The notes: generated by a model not told the origin, from the sequence alone. Shown: positions 19,497-29,218, numbered from the stretch's first letter. The stretch is DNA of 64,000 bases from Bacilli bacterium (GCA_017501465.1 JAFVWY010000001.1:59231-123230); one strand, 5' to 3'. Numbers and translations: made by a program.

Positions 19497-20119
19497 TATT
19501 TAAGTACCTCCTCATAATAAGCGATTGCATCTTGAGTCATTACTACACAATTTACACTCATCATTTGATAAACTGAAACATGGCTAGCAGTTTCAACTAA
19601 TAAGTTAGCGACGTTACGGCCAGCAATAGCAGCTAAGTCGTTTGGTTCTTTAGTAACTAATAAAACCTTACCATTTGCTTTAACATTTGCTAAAACTTCA
19701 ACTAAACCTTTAGTTTTGTAATTTTCTAAAACTAATTCATTTAAAGCAATAAAACTTTCTTCACGAACTTTTGAACTTAAAGCGCATCTCATAGCAAGAC
19801 GAACAACTTTTTTGTTAACTTTTAAATCATAAGTTCTAGGAGTTGGTGCAAATACAATACCTCCACCTCTCCATTGAGCAGCACGAATTGAACCTTGACG
19901 AGCACGTCCTGTACCCTTTTGACGCCATGGTTTACGTCCGCCGCCTCTTACTTCAGAACGAGTTTTAGCTTTTTGTGTACCTTGACGCATAGCAGCTAAT
20001 TCAGCAACTACTGTATCAAAAATTGCTTGTTGATGATCTTTAACATTAAATACGTTTTCGCTTAAAGTTAAATCACTAACTTTTTGACCTAATTGATTTA
20101 ATAAAACAACACTTGGCAT
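19496..20119 (-). CDS. rplD: 50S ribosomal protein L4
   Basis: Exit-tunnel protein that in some bacteria also represses the S10 operon. The loop KTRSEVRGGGRKPWRQKGTG and RQGSIRAAQWRGGGIVF identify it. 207 residues is normal. A candidate target, the foldable leader ahead of rpsJ, lies at the head of this operon. Confidence 0.98.
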   Translation of the reverse strand: MPSVVLLNQLGQKVSDLTLSENVFNVKDHQQAIFDTVVAELAAMRQGTQKAKTRSEVRGGGRKPWRQKGTGRARQGSIRAAQWRGGGIVFAPTPRTYDLKVNKKVVRLAMRCALSSKVREESFIALNELVLENYKTKGLVEVLANVKANGKVLLVTKEPNDLAAIAGRNVANLLVETASHVSVYQMMSVNCVVMTQDAIAYYEEVLK

Positions 20120-20133
20120 TTTCTAACTCCTTC

Positions 20134-20793
20134 CTACGCAAGACTTTCTGGGTTTAATTCTGGTTTATTAGCTTTAACTGCATTTGTGATAACAACAAAT
20201 GAATTTTTAGCACCAGGTACATTACCCTTAACAAGAATTACATTGTTTTCTGCATCATATTTAACAAATTCTAAATTTTGAACTGTTGTTGTTTCGCCAC
20301 CCATTCTACCTGGCATTTTCTTACCTGGTTTAATGCGGGCTGGATCAATAGCACCCATAGAACCGATTCCACGATGGAAACCTGAACCGTGTGCCATAGG
20401 ACCTCTACCAAAATTGTAACGTTTAATAACACCGGCAAATCCTTTACCTTTTGATGTTCCTGTAACGTCTACTAATTCACCTTCAGTGAAAATATTTCCT
20501 TTAACCTCTTGTCCAACTTCAAACGCTAGCATCTCTTCCCCAGCAATTTCTTTTACGAAGCGCTTAGGGGCTGTGTTGGCTTTTTTAGCATGTCCAGTTT
20601 CTGGTTTAGTTGCTAATTTTTCTTTTTTATCACAATAACCTAATTGAACTGCCGCATAACCATCTGTTTCTACAGTCTTTTTTTGTAATACAACGTTTGG
20701 AGTTACTTCAATCACTGTAACTGGGATTAAAGTGCCAGCTTCAGAGAAAATTTGTGTCATTCCAACTTTTTTACCTAAGATTCCTTTGGCCAT
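20134..20793 (-). CDS. rplC: 50S ribosomal protein L3
   Basis: Nucleates large-subunit assembly near the peptidyl-transferase centre. [40 protein letters not shown] and [20 protein letters not shown] are diagnostic. 219 residues is normal. Confidence 0.98.
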   Translation of the reverse strand: MAKGILGKKVGMTQIFSEAGTLIPVTVIEVTPNVVLQKKTVETDGYAAVQLGYCDKKEKLATKPETGHAKKANTAPKRFVKEIAGEEMLAFEVGQEVKGNIFTEGELVDVTGTSKGKGFAGVIKRYNFGRGPMAHGSGFHRGIGSMGAIDPARIKPGKKMPGRMGGETTTVQNLEFVKYDAENNVILVKGNVPGAKNSFVVITNAVKANKPELNPESLA

Positions 20794-20820
20794 GAGTTTA
20801 TTCCTCCTTCTTTCTCATAT

Positions 20821-21129
20821 TTATTTTAGAACGATTTCAACACCAGATGGTAATTCTAAATGAACTAGAGCATCCATAGTTTTTGGTGTAATATTTACAA
20901 TATCAATTAAACGTTTGTGAGTACGACGTTCGAATTGTTCACGACTATCTTTATATTTGTGTGGTGAACGAATAACTGTAAATACTTCTTTTTCTGTTGG
21001 TAGTGGGATAGGACCAGATACTTGAGCACCTGTTCTTTTCGCAGTCTCAACAATTTTTTTCGCAGATTCATCTAATAATCTGTGATCATAAGATAATAAT
21101 CTTATTCTTAGTTTTCTTTCTTTTGCCAT
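20821..21129 (-). CDS. rpsJ: 30S ribosomal protein S10
   Basis: Small-subunit head protein and NusE antitermination partner. [40 protein letters not shown] and [19 protein letters not shown] identify it. 102 residues is normal. First gene of the S10 operon, preceded by a promoter and a leader of about 125 bases. Confidence 0.98.
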   Translation of the reverse strand: MAKERKLRIRLLSYDHRLLDESAKKIVETAKRTGAQVSGPIPLPTEKEVFTVIRSPHKYKDSREQFERRTHKRLIDIVNITPKTMDALVHLELPSGVEIVLK

Positions 21130-21170
21130 GTTAGCCTCCTTATTCTTTTTTCTAAAGCTTTCGGCTCATC

Positions 21171-21232
21171 GCGAATTCCCTGATAATTTTTCACACTCAT
21201 GACAACGCTTCCGTGTGTATCAGCAACCTCGC
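21171..21232 (-). ncRNA. Foldable 5' leader of the S10 operon (candidate ribosomal-protein autoregulatory RNA)
   Basis: Between the promoter and rpsJ, three nested complementary segments are visible: GCGA 21171-21174 with TCGC 21229-21232, CTGATA 21180-21185 with TATCAG 21218-21223, and CACAC 21192-21196 with GTGTG 21213-21217. Together they give one long irregular hairpin with internal loops and a 16-base apical loop. This stretch is also clearly richer in G and C than the surrounding intergenic DNA. Ribosomal-protein leaders ahead of rpsJ are known in other bacteria; I cannot say whether this belongs to a described family. No intrinsic terminator is evident, so translational or Rho-type control would be likelier than attenuation. 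Confidence 0.6.
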
Positions 21233-21261
21233 AAATCTCTGCCTACATTTAAGCCTTTGAT

Positions 21262-21290
21262 ATTTTATCAGAAAAGCCAAATTAATGCAA
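21262..21290 (-). promoter_or_regulatory. S10 operon promoter
   Basis: Minus strand TTGCAT (21285-21290), 17-base spacer, TAAAAT (21262-21267). This gives a leader of about 125 bases before rpsJ. Confidence 0.7.
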
Positions 21291-21321
21291 ATAAAATGAT
21301 AATTTATTGTTATTTTTTTAA

Positions 21322-21360
21322 ATAAAAAAGATAGAGACCATAAAAATAGCCTCTATCTAA
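21322..21360 (-). terminator. Terminator after the glycosyltransferase gene
   Basis: GATAGAG (21330-21336) and CTCTATC (21351-21357), extended by further pairing, form the stem; the minus strand then has a run of T. It isolates the upstream gene from the S10 promoter. Confidence 0.85.
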
Positions 21361-21363
21361 CGA

Positions 21364-22257
21364 TTAAAATTTACTTTCTTTAAAAGCTTGCCCCATCTTT
21401 CCAAGTTTATAGTCCAATCTCGCTTGATTGATAATTTGACGTTTTTCTCTAAAATGTTTTTCAAACAAACGCATTTCTCTAAATTCTAAAGATTGTTGTT
21501 TCTTATCAATCTTTATATATTCAGGATCAAATTTTTTATATTTTTCCCATAGATATAATCTGTTTCTAGTTTCATAATATACATTATATAGATCTCGACC
21601 ATATCCACTGTAACTATGCCATAAGAAAGTTTTATACAATGGTTTATAGTTTTTATTACGCAAAACTAAATTATTCATTAAAACAACATCATATCCCATT
21701 TGTCTTACCATAAGACAATAATCATAATCAAAAGTAGTTTGATAATATGGAGTATAAAAGCCTTTTGTTTGTTTATATATATGTAAATTAATAAATGCTC
21801 CTGTTAAATTGCAACCCTTAATTGTTCTTTTTTCTTCTTTAGTATCATTTTTTGATTCACATGTATATACAGGAATTGGTGTGATGATAGCGGTTTTATC
21901 AGAAAATTCATCAAACATAATTTTTCTTTTTATAGTTTTATAACTATCATCTTCATAAAAATAACCAGGTTCAATAATTGTTGCATAATCTGCATTTTGA
22001 GTAATAGCATGTTCAACTGCATTTTTGTAATTAACCACTTGGCCTTTAGAATCTAAATCAACATATTCAATATTTTTGTATGATATTAAAACATCCAACA
22101 AATTTTTTTGTGTATTTGCGGTATAATTAAATATATATAATTTATCTGTATTTGGAAGATATGTTAATAATTCTTCAACAAATTCATTGATTTTTTCTAC
22201 GCCTTCTATACGTTTATTTAATAAAAGATATGTAACAAACTTTAAATCTTCTCTCAT
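21364..22257 (-). CDS. Glycosyltransferase family 2-like protein
   Basis: A 297-residue cytoplasmic or membrane-associated protein with the outline of rhamnosyltransferase-like GT2 enzymes. Features include an N-terminal alternating strand-helix region, TIIEPGYFYEDD where the metal/nucleotide site would fall, FDYDYCLMVRQMGYDVVLMNN (compare the usual D-x-D-W-C-x-R-x-x-x-x-G motif), and a C-terminal RDLYNVYYETRNRLYLWEKY typical of this group. No transmembrane helix is evident. The N-terminus is more divergent than usual, without an obvious D-N-x-S start motif. Substrate unknown; probably surface polysaccharide. It is encoded between fba and the S10 operon. Confidence 0.7.
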   Translation of the reverse strand: MREDLKFVTYLLLNKRIEGVEKINEFVEELLTYLPNTDKLYIFNYTANTQKNLLDVLISYKNIEYVDLDSKGQVVNYKNAVEHAITQNADYATIIEPGYFYEDDSYKTIKRKIMFDEFSDKTAIITPIPVYTCESKNDTKEEKRTIKGCNLTGAFINLHIYKQTKGFYTPYYQTTFDYDYCLMVRQMGYDVVLMNNLVLRNKNYKPLYKTFLWHSYSGYGRDLYNVYYETRNRLYLWEKYKKFDPEYIKIDKKQQSLEFREMRLFEKHFREKRQIINQARLDYKLGKMGQAFKESKF

Positions 22258-22270
22258 AACTTCTCCGATA

Positions 22271-22310
22271 TATAAAAAGTAAGCAAGTTTTCCTGCTTAC
22301 TTTTTTTTAT
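22271..22310 (-). terminator. Terminator after fba
   Basis: GTAAGCA (22279-22285) pairs with TGCTTAC (22294-22300), extended by flanking A and T runs, and can act in either direction. The following glycosyltransferase gene has no clear promoter of its own, so partial readthrough may serve it. Confidence 0.85.
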
Positions 22311-23170
22311 TAATTTTTGTTAACTGAACCAAATACGTTCATTTTTTCAGTTACTGCAGCAATAATTCCTTTTGAAGCAGGACCTAAAAGTTTTCTAGGA
22401 TCATAAACTTCAGCGTTTGCAGGATTCGCTAAAAATTCTCTTAATAATTTATTAAAAGCCAATTGACATTCAGTATTAACATTAATCTTACATGTTCCAC
22501 AAGCGATAGCTCTTTGAATTTTGTCGTCTGGAATTCCTGTACCACCATGTAAAACTAAAGGTTTTTGAGTAGCTTTTCCGATTTCTTCCATTTCAACAAA
22601 ACCTAAAACTGGTTCTCCTTTATATGGACCATGAACAGATCCTAAAGCAGGAGCTAGTGCATCAACGTTTGCTTCTTCACACAATCTAACACATTCTCCA
22701 CAATCAGCGTATTTAATTCCACCAATAACACCATCTTCGTTTCCACCAACTGTACCTAATTCAGCTTCGACAGATACTCCACGTGCATGTGCATATTCAA
22801 CAACTTCTTTAGTCATTTTAATATTTTCAGGAAGTGGGTGATGAGAACCATCAATCATTACAGATGTGAAACCTGCATCAATAGCGGCTTTACATTTTTC
22901 AAAACTTGATCCGTGATCTAAATGTAATGCAACATCTACAGTAATATTCATATCTTGCACTAAACCTTTTACCATACCAACAACAGCATTAAATCCACCC
23001 ATATATTTAGCTGCACCCTCAGATACACCTAGAATAACTGGAGAATTTAATTCTTGAGCAACGCTAAGAATTGATTTTGTCCATTCTAAATTATTAATGT
23101 TAAATTGTCCAACAGCATATTTGCCTTGTCTTGCCTTTTCAAGCATACCAGCCATATTAACTAAAGCCAT
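22310..23170 (-). CDS. fba: Fructose-bisphosphate aldolase, class II
   Basis: Zinc-dependent glycolytic aldolase cleaving fructose-1,6-bisphosphate to DHAP and glyceraldehyde-3-phosphate. Zinc and catalytic residues are visible in [43 protein letters not shown] and [13 protein letters not shown]. At 286 residues it fits the FbaA group; tagatose-bisphosphate aldolase is a close relative but this context favours glycolysis. Single-gene transcript with its own promoter and a GGAGGA ribosome site. Confidence 0.95.
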   Translation of the reverse strand: MALVNMAGMLEKARQGKYAVGQFNINNLEWTKSILSVAQELNSPVILGVSEGAAKYMGGFNAVVGMVKGLVQDMNITVDVALHLDHGSSFEKCKAAIDAGFTSVMIDGSHHPLPENIKMTKEVVEYAHARGVSVEAELGTVGGNEDGVIGGIKYADCGECVRLCEEANVDALAPALGSVHGPYKGEPVLGFVEMEEIGKATQKPLVLHGGTGIPDDKIQRAIACGTCKINVNTECQLAFNKLLREFLANPANAEVYDPRKLLGPASKGIIAAVTEKMNVFGSVNKN

Positions 23171-23212
23171 TATATATATTCCTCCGTATACAATTAATTT
23201 TGTTCGCTTAAT

Positions 23213-23241
23213 ATTATATCATTATACGTATTTTTTTGCAA
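23213..23241 (-). promoter_or_regulatory. fba promoter
   Basis: Minus strand TTGCAA (23236-23241), 17-base spacer, TATAAT (23213-23218), about 40 bases before the start. Confidence 0.7.
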
Positions 23242-23257
23242 AAGAAATGTATTTTAA

Positions 23258-23288
23258 TAAAAAAGATAGGGCATTATCCCTATCCTTC
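23258..23288 (-). terminator. Terminator after spoVT
   Basis: GATAGGG (23265-23271) and CCCTATC (23278-23284) with a 6-base loop, followed by a minus-strand T-run. The stem includes the spoVT stop codon. Confidence 0.88.
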
Positions 23289-23807
23289 TAAATACCTACT
23301 CATAAATGCTCCACTAAATTCAACAAGAGATTTTTCTACATCTCCAATTTTATCAGAGCTCACAATAACACATCCAATGATATCTCCATATACATTTATT
23401 GGTTTAATAATTGCAGGTTTTCTCATATCAGTATTTTCACAAATCTCTAATTTATCAAGCGATTCAATAATTTGAGTGCTACGTTTAGATATCTTATCTT
23501 CAAGCCTTAAAGTTATTCTTTTACCAATAATGTCTTTGCGATAATTTCCGGCTACAGCAATGATTTTTTCATTGTCTGTAATAACAATATCTTTCTTATT
23601 AGAAGAGTAAATACTGTCAGCAAACTCAGCTACAAAGTCGTTTGCATTTTGTACTGGAGAATACTTTTTTAATACAATTCTATCCGTTCCTTCGGTAAAA
23701 ATTTCTAACGATTCTCCCTCTTTAATTCGCATTGTTCTTCTCAATTCTTTCGGTACTACTATTCGCCCTAAATCATCAATTCTTCTTACTACTCCAGTTG
23801 CTTTCAT
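23280..23807 (-). CDS. spoVT: Stage V sporulation protein T, AbrB-family regulator
   Basis: Transcription factor that tunes sigma-G-dependent genes in the forespore of endospore formers. Residues 1-50 are an AbrB swapped-hairpin DNA-binding domain (MKATGVVRRIDDLGRIVVPKELRR). Residues 55-175 form a GAF-like domain ending NVYGDIIGCVIVSSD, as in SpoVT. Its 175 residues are close to B. subtilis SpoVT (178). It lies directly downstream of mfd, as in B. subtilis pth-mfd-spoVT, which supports orthology. Its presence is one of three signs of sporulation in this window. Confidence 0.93.
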   Translation of the reverse strand: MKATGVVRRIDDLGRIVVPKELRRTMRIKEGESLEIFTEGTDRIVLKKYSPVQNANDFVAEFADSIYSSNKKDIVITDNEKIIAVAGNYRKDIIGKRITLRLEDKISKRSTQIIESLDKLEICENTDMRKPAIIKPINVYGDIIGCVIVSSDKIGDVEKSLVEFSGAFMSRYLEG

Positions 23808-23829
23808 ATAAAGTTTTCACCTCTAATTA

Positions 23830-23858
23830 TATGATGCGCAAAATAGTTCACCTTATAC
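23830..23858 (-). promoter_or_regulatory. Possible sigma-G-type promoter of spoVT
   Basis: In the 57-base gap after mfd, the minus strand has GTATA (23854-23858), 17 bases, then CATCATA (23830-23836). This is one mismatch from the sigma-G/F-like pattern GHATR - N17-18 - CATWHTA. No sigma-A -35 is seen at a fitting distance. Because short AT-rich motifs arise easily here, the call is tentative. Confidence 0.35.
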
Positions 23859-23864
23859 ATTTTT

Positions 23865-26800
23865 TTATAAATTTTCCATAAATTCGATTAATTGATATAC
23901 AAAGCTTCCATCCGAATATAGTGCATTTTTTTCATTCAAATTGATAGTAATATATATGCGTTGTTGTTTATATTCATATTTCCATAATGGTGCAATTGAT
24001 TTAGCTGTCTTTAAAAAATATATATATGGCATGCTTTTAGTATGTTCAGAATCAAAATTAAATTCTACATTATAATCATTAACCTTATATTTTTCCACCC
24101 CTTTTTTCTTTAACAAGGTTTCCAAATATTTAGAATATATATATATTTTTAAATGATTGTCGACTTTTCCATACCTATCATTAAATTCTTGAATTGTATT
24201 CTCGGCTTGTTCTTTTGAAAAAATCTTACTGATTTCTTGATGCATCATAATTTTAATATAATCTTCATCAACATAATTATCATCTATTGTTTTAGAAATA
24301 TTCAAATCAAATGCTTTTTCTGGTTCGTTTATTTTAATATTCCCTTTTTCTTCTTCTATTGCTTCTTCTAACATCTGCATATATAGATCCACACCAATAT
24401 CATCAATAAAACCGGATTGTTCTCTACCTAAAATATCTCCCGCTCCCCTAATAGATAAATCTCTCATCGCAATTTTATAACCACTACCTAAAGTTGTAAA
24501 TTCTTTTATTGCATTTAAACGCTTTTGAGCTACATCAGTTAAAGTTAGTTCATTATCATACATCAAATATGCATAACCTACCTGTTCACTTCTACCAATT
24601 CGCCCCCTAATTTGATATAGTTGGGCTAATCCTAAATGATCTGCTTGTTCAACTATTAAGGTATTAGCATTAGGGATATCAATCCCTGTTTCAATTATTG
24701 TTGTACAAACTAAAACGTCGTATACCTTATCTAAAAAACTATTTAAAACTTCTTCTATATCTTCTTTATTCATCCTACCATGAATAATTCCAACATTAGC
24801 TTTAGGAACAAGTCTTTTTATTTTAGCAGATATATCTGTTAATTTACCTATTTTATTTAACAAATAAAATACTTGACCACCTCTAGCCATTTCTCTATAA
24901 ATTGCTTCTCTAACAATAGAATCATTATTTTTTAATATATATGTTTGTATACTTTTTCTATTAATTGGAGGAGTTTCAATTAAACTCATTTCTTTTAATC
25001 CAGATAATGACATTTGTAAAGTTCTTGGAATAGGTGTTGCACTCATAGAAATAACATCAACATTAGCTTTTAATAACTTTATTCTTTCTTTATGTTCAAC
25101 GCCAAATCTTTGTTCTTCATCAATAACCAAAATTCCTAAATCTTTAAATTTAATATCATTAGATAATAATCTATGTGTACCAATAACAATATCTACATAG
25201 CCACGTTCTAAACCATCTAAAACAACTTTAGCATCTTTATTTTCTACAAATCTATTTAATAGTTCAACTCGTACACCATATTTTTCAAATCGTTCTTTGA
25301 AAGTATAATAATGTTGTCTTGATAGAACTGTAGTTGGTACCAAGACCGCTACTTGTTTACCATTATCTACCGCCTTAAATGCAGCTCTTAACGCAACCTC
25401 TGTTTTACCAAACCCTACATCTCCACATATTAATCTATCAACAGGATGATCCGACTCCATATCTTTTTTAATATCTTCAATTGCTTTTATTTGGTCTAAA
25501 GTTTCGGTATATTGAAAGTCGTTTTCAAACAATTGTTGTTCTGGTGAATCTTTCTTATATATATATCCCTTTAGTAATTCTCTTTTAGCTTGAGTTTGAA
25601 TTAAATTTTTAGCAATTTGAACCAGTTTCTCTTTAATTCTATTTTTTTTCTTTTCCCATTCTTTAGTATTTAGTTTTGTTAATTTTGGCATTTTATCAAA
25701 ACTGCCCAAATACTTTTGTAATCTATATACTTTTTCTACAGGGATATATAGTTTTCCATTTTCTGCATATTCTATAACTAAATAATCGTTTTTAATTTTT
25801 TTATTTTCAATTGTTTTTATCCCCAAATACTTACCAATGCCATAATCTTGGTGTACAACATAATCACCAATAGATAAATCTTCTTTATTATATACTTGCA
25901 CAACCTTATCATTTAATTGTTTATATTTCGATACTTTGAAAATTTTGCCTTTCGCAAATTGTTTTGGTGTTATGATTTCTGTATTTAACTCATAATCAAT
26001 AAAGCCAAGTGCATTTTCTGAAACCACCAAATTAATTTTTTTATTTTTAATTTCATTTTCATTATCACAACATATATATTCAATATTATTATTTTCTAAT
26101 AAATCTTTTATCAATTTAAGTTTAACACTATCAAAATGAGTCACTATATATGTTTTATCTTTGTTTAGACTAGTTTCTTCAATCATATGCATTAAATAAT
26201 TACTATAGTCAATATTATTGCTAGTTTGTAAATCACATTCATAATCACAGTCTATATTGTCTAATAAGGCACTAAAACTTTCGAAAAAGACATTTTTTGA
26301 ATTGTTATATATAAAATCTAAGGTTTTATGAAAAAAATCCATATTTAACAAAATATTGTTGTCAGTGATGTATTGATATAACTCATTATAATTTTGAATT
26401 TCTTTTTCTAATATCTTATGAAGATTGTTAAATATTAAATATTTATCACTTATTAGATCCATAATTGGTTGACACAAAGGATCAATATATGACATATATA
26501 AATATAGTAAATCCAAATCATTATGATTTTCGATTTTATCTATAACTTTCAAAGTTCTTTCATTAATTCCTTGAGAATTTTTAATTCTATTTTTTATGTC
26601 TTCAATTTCATTATCAAAATAAATAATATCATAATATGGATATATATCAATTGTTTCAATTTTTTCTATTGACCTTTGAGTAGATATATCAAACAATTTT
26701 ATTTCATCAATTTCATCATCAAAAAAATCTAGACGTATAGGCTTATCCATATTAATTGAATATATATCTATAACACTACCCCTAACACTATATGTTCCAG

Positions 26801-27308
26801 GATTTTCGACAAAAAATACTTTTTGATATCCTAGAGTAATGAGGTTTTTGATTAATAAATCTCTATTATATATATTTCCTTTTTTGATTTTAATTATTGC
26901 ATTGTTTAGTTTTTCCTTATTAACCACATTTCTACTTAAACCTTCGGGGGTAGTAATTATTATTTGTGGAATATTGTTTAATATTTTAAATAACGTGTTA
27001 ATTCTGTCTAATTTATAATTATCACTGCTTGCTATTATTTCGCTTGCAACCAATTCTTCAATAGGAAAAAAGCTGATTTTATCAGCTTCAGTTAATTCTA
27101 GATAGTCTTCATATGCAAGTGTTGCTTCATATATATTAGGATATACAAGAACAATTGTTTTATTTGTTTTTTTAAATAACTCAATTGTAATTAGTTTTTG
27201 AATATTTAAAGACGAGTTGTAAAGTCCCGCATTTTTTGATTTTGTGATATTATCAACAATTGTTTGATATTTTTCTAATTTTTTAAAATAATTTAAAATA
27301 TTAAACAT
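23865..27308 (-). CDS. mfd: Transcription-repair coupling factor
   Basis: DNA translocase that removes RNA polymerase stalled at lesions and recruits UvrA. The 1147-residue protein shows the UvrB-like N-terminal module, the polymerase-interacting domain GDYVVHQDYGIGKYLG near residue 480, helicase motifs GDVGFGKTE, DEEQRFG and SATPIPRTL, the ARGGQVFYLLN region, and a C-terminal TRCF domain. Length is close to B. subtilis Mfd (1177). The start overlaps the pth stop by one base. Confidence 0.97.
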   Translation of the reverse strand: MFNILNYFKKLEKYQTIVDNITKSKNAGLYNSSLNIQKLITIELFKKTNKTIVLVYPNIYEATLAYEDYLELTEADKISFFPIEELVASEIIASSDNYKLDRINTLFKILNNIPQIIITTPEGLSRNVVNKEKLNNAIIKIKKGNIYNRDLLIKNLITLGYQKVFFVENPGTYSVRGSVIDIYSINMDKPIRLDFFDDEIDEIKLFDISTQRSIEKIETIDIYPYYDIIYFDNEIEDIKNRIKNSQGINERTLKVIDKIENHNDLDLLYLYMSYIDPLCQPIMDLISDKYLIFNNLHKILEKEIQNYNELYQYITDNNILLNMDFFHKTLDFIYNNSKNVFFESFSALLDNIDCDYECDLQTSNNIDYSNYLMHMIEETSLNKDKTYIVTHFDSVKLKLIKDLLENNNIEYICCDNENEIKNKKINLVVSENALGFIDYELNTEIITPKQFAKGKIFKVSKYKQLNDKVVQVYNKEDLSIGDYVVHQDYGIGKYLGIKTIENKKIKNDYLVIEYAENGKLYIPVEKVYRLQKYLGSFDKMPKLTKLNTKEWEKKKNRIKEKLVQIAKNLIQTQAKRELLKGYIYKKDSPEQQLFENDFQYTETLDQIKAIEDIKKDMESDHPVDRLICGDVGFGKTEVALRAAFKAVDNGKQVAVLVPTTVLSRQHYYTFKERFEKYGVRVELLNRFVENKDAKVVLDGLERGYVDIVIGTHRLLSNDIKFKDLGILVIDEEQRFGVEHKERIKLLKANVDVISMSATPIPRTLQMSLSGLKEMSLIETPPINRKSIQTYILKNNDSIVREAIYREMARGGQVFYLLNKIGKLTDISAKIKRLVPKANVGIIHGRMNKEDIEEVLNSFLDKVYDVLVCTTIIETGIDIPNANTLIVEQADHLGLAQLYQIRGRIGRSEQVGYAYLMYDNELTLTDVAQKRLNAIKEFTTLGSGYKIAMRDLSIRGAGDILGREQSGFIDDIGVDLYMQMLEEAIEEEKGNIKINEPEKAFDLNISKTIDDNYVDEDYIKIMMHQEISKIFSKEQAENTIQEFNDRYGKVDNHLKIYIYSKYLETLLKKKGVEKYKVNDYNVEFNFDSEHTKSMPYIYFLKTAKSIAPLWKYEYKQQRIYITINLNEKNALYSDGSFVYQLIEFMENL

Positions 27309-27874
27309 TATTGATTATAATTATTCATAATATAATCGATACCATGGTTTACTAAATCATCAATAATATTAGATGATTTCTCTACTATACTATGAATTAA
27401 CTCTCCTTCTTTTTTTGAAAACTTTCCTAACACAAAATCAATTTGATTAGCTTCAGGATGACCAATCCCTATTCTAATTCTTTTATATTCAGTGGAACCA
27501 ACACACGAAATAATAGATTTCATTCCATTGTGACCTCCACTAGATCCATTTTTTCTAATTCTCAAACTACCTACAGGTAAATCCATATCATCATATATTA
27601 CCAATAAATCATCGATATCAATCATTGCACTTTTTTTATAGTAATTTAATACTTTATAAACTGCATTACCAGAATTATTCATATATGTAATTGGTTTAAC
27701 TAAAATATGCTTCTCTTTATTTATATATATTTCAGCAATCTCTGCTTCTAATTCTTTTTTAAGTTTAAAGGTCGATTGATTAGCAGCACACACATAATCA
27801 ACAAACATAAAACCTGCATTATGTCGCGTTTTTTCATATTTCTTTCCTGGATTTCCAAGACCGACAATAATCAT
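27308..27874 (-). CDS. pth: Peptidyl-tRNA hydrolase
   Basis: Recycles peptidyl-tRNA released from stalled ribosomes. MIIVGLGNPGKKYEKTRHNAGF carries the substrate Asn8 and catalytic His18; IYDDMDLPVGSLRIRKNGSSGGHNG follows. The start is set at MIIVGLG, which has AAGGAGG 7 bases upstream; a longer reading enters folD. 188 residues is normal. Confidence 0.97.
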   Translation of the reverse strand: MIIVGLGNPGKKYEKTRHNAGFMFVDYVCAANQSTFKLKKELEAEIAEIYINKEKHILVKPITYMNNSGNAVYKVLNYYKKSAMIDIDDLLVIYDDMDLPVGSLRIRKNGSSGGHNGMKSIISCVGSTEYKRIRIGIGHPEANQIDFVLGKFSKKEGELIHSIVEKSSNIIDDLVNHGIDYIMNNYNQ

Positions 27875-27875
27875 T

Positions 27876-28727
27876 TTAAGCCTCCTTAAATTTACTTTTA
27901 AAAGCCTCAATTGTATTATTTAATAGCATAGTAATTGTTAAAGGACCAACGCCCCCTGGAACCGGTGTAATATAGCCTACAATTTCTTTTACATCTTCAA
28001 AATCAACATCACCACATAGACCATTCTCATCTCTATTCATCCCGACATCAATCACTACCGCACCTTGCTTAACCATGTCTTTAGTAATAAACTTTGCTCT
28101 ACCGATTGCAACAACTAAAATATCTGCTTGTTTTGTAATTTCTTGTAAATTTTTAGTTTTTGAATGACAAATAGTAACTGTAGCATGTTTATCCAACAAC
28201 ATTATTGACATAGGTTTTCCAACTATATTACTTCGTCCAACAACAACAGCATTTTTTCCAACACAATCAATATTATATTCTTCTAATAATTTGATTATAC
28301 CATATGGTGTAGCGCTTTTCAAACATGGTAATCCACTAAATAGCTTTCCTTTATTCTCTATTCCAAAGCCATCAACATCCTTATTGCTATTAATCACATT
28401 AATAATTTGTTGTTCATCTATATGTTTTGGCAATGGCAATTGAACAATAATGCCATCAATATTATCATCATTATTTAGATTATGAATTAAAGTTTTTAAA
28501 TCTTGAGTTGTAATTGTATTATCTTTTTGAATCAAAGTAACATCCATACCAACAAATTGACAAGCCTTAATTTTGTTTCGAACATATATATGACTAGCTT
28601 CAACCTCACCAACTAATACTATAGCCAAGTGAGGAACTCTATTATATTTTTCTTTTAACATTTCAACTTCTAGTTTAAGTTGTTTTTTTATTTTATTTGC
28701 TGTTAATTTTCCATCTAATAATTGCAT
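27876..28727 (-). CDS. folD: Bifunctional methylenetetrahydrofolate dehydrogenase / methenyl-THF cyclohydrolase
   Basis: Interconverts one-carbon folates for purine and formyl-Met synthesis. YVRNKIKACQFVGMD carries the conserved Tyr and Lys; DVDGFGIENKG, the NADP-binding VVVGRSNIVGKP and PVPGGVGPLTITMLLNN complete the signature. 283 residues is normal. First base pairs lie 12 bases after the CopZ-like gene, with GAGG ahead of the ATG. Confidence 0.97.
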   Translation of the reverse strand: MQLLDGKLTANKIKKQLKLEVEMLKEKYNRVPHLAIVLVGEVEASHIYVRNKIKACQFVGMDVTLIQKDNTITTQDLKTLIHNLNNDDNIDGIIVQLPLPKHIDEQQIINVINSNKDVDGFGIENKGKLFSGLPCLKSATPYGIIKLLEEYNIDCVGKNAVVVGRSNIVGKPMSIMLLDKHATVTICHSKTKNLQEITKQADILVVAIGRAKFITKDMVKQGAVVIDVGMNRDENGLCGDVDFEDVKEIVGYITPVPGGVGPLTITMLLNNTIEAFKSKFKEA

Positions 28728-28738
28728 ATAAACCTCGT

Positions 28739-29218
28739 TTATTCATTTTTTTGATTATTTTTTAAATCCATCGCATATTCAATGGCATTTTTAAATAATA
28801 TATCACAGTCTCTACTTACAGGATTATTTATTAAACAATTAGTTTCTATATTGTTTTTATTCAAAAAAGTTATTATATTCTCTTTCGTAGGATTTTCTAA
28901 TGAAAAAACAGCCCTAATTACATCCTTAAGATAAATTTTACGGCAATAGCAAACAATATAATTTAAAAAATTACTTTTAAACCAAACAGGAACGCTTAGT
29001 TCGTTGTGTTCAATTATATCATTATTCTCTTCATTAAAGTAAACAACTTTACATTTTGGATTTAAACAAATATAAAATTGCTTGTCTAAATGTAAATTAT
29101 CTCTATTAGAAAGATTTAAAACTGTTGCTGACTCTACCCCCATGGCACTAGCTTTACAAACAGGACATTGTTTGCCACAAGTAGAAGAACATGTTGAGCA
29201 GTTATTAGTACATTCCAT
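28739..29218 (-). CDS. Cys-rich protein resembling the N-terminal Zn/[2Fe-2S] domain of CopZ
   Basis: A 159-residue cytoplasmic protein. Cys18 and Cys21 in CPVC, FYICLNPKCKVVYF (Cys51, Cys56) and VCYC (Cys90, Cys92) match in order and spacing the zinc plus [2Fe-2S] domain described for archaeal CopZ. Its C-terminal metal-binding HMA domain is missing. Four more cysteines (Cys3, Cys7, Cys10, Cys14) add an unusual N-terminal cluster. The start is set at MECTNNC because AAGGAGG lies 6 bases upstream. It heads the run of minus-strand genes folD-pth-mfd-spoVT, sharing a divergent region with cwlJ. The function is unknown; metal handling or electron transfer is inferred. Confidence 0.7.
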   Translation of the reverse strand: MECTNNCSTCSSTCGKQCPVCKASAMGVESATVLNLSNRDNLHLDKQFYICLNPKCKVVYFNEENNDIIEHNELSVPVWFKSNFLNYIVCYCRKIYLKDVIRAVFSLENPTKENIITFLNKNNIETNCLINNPVSRDCDILFKNAIEYAMDLKNNQKNE

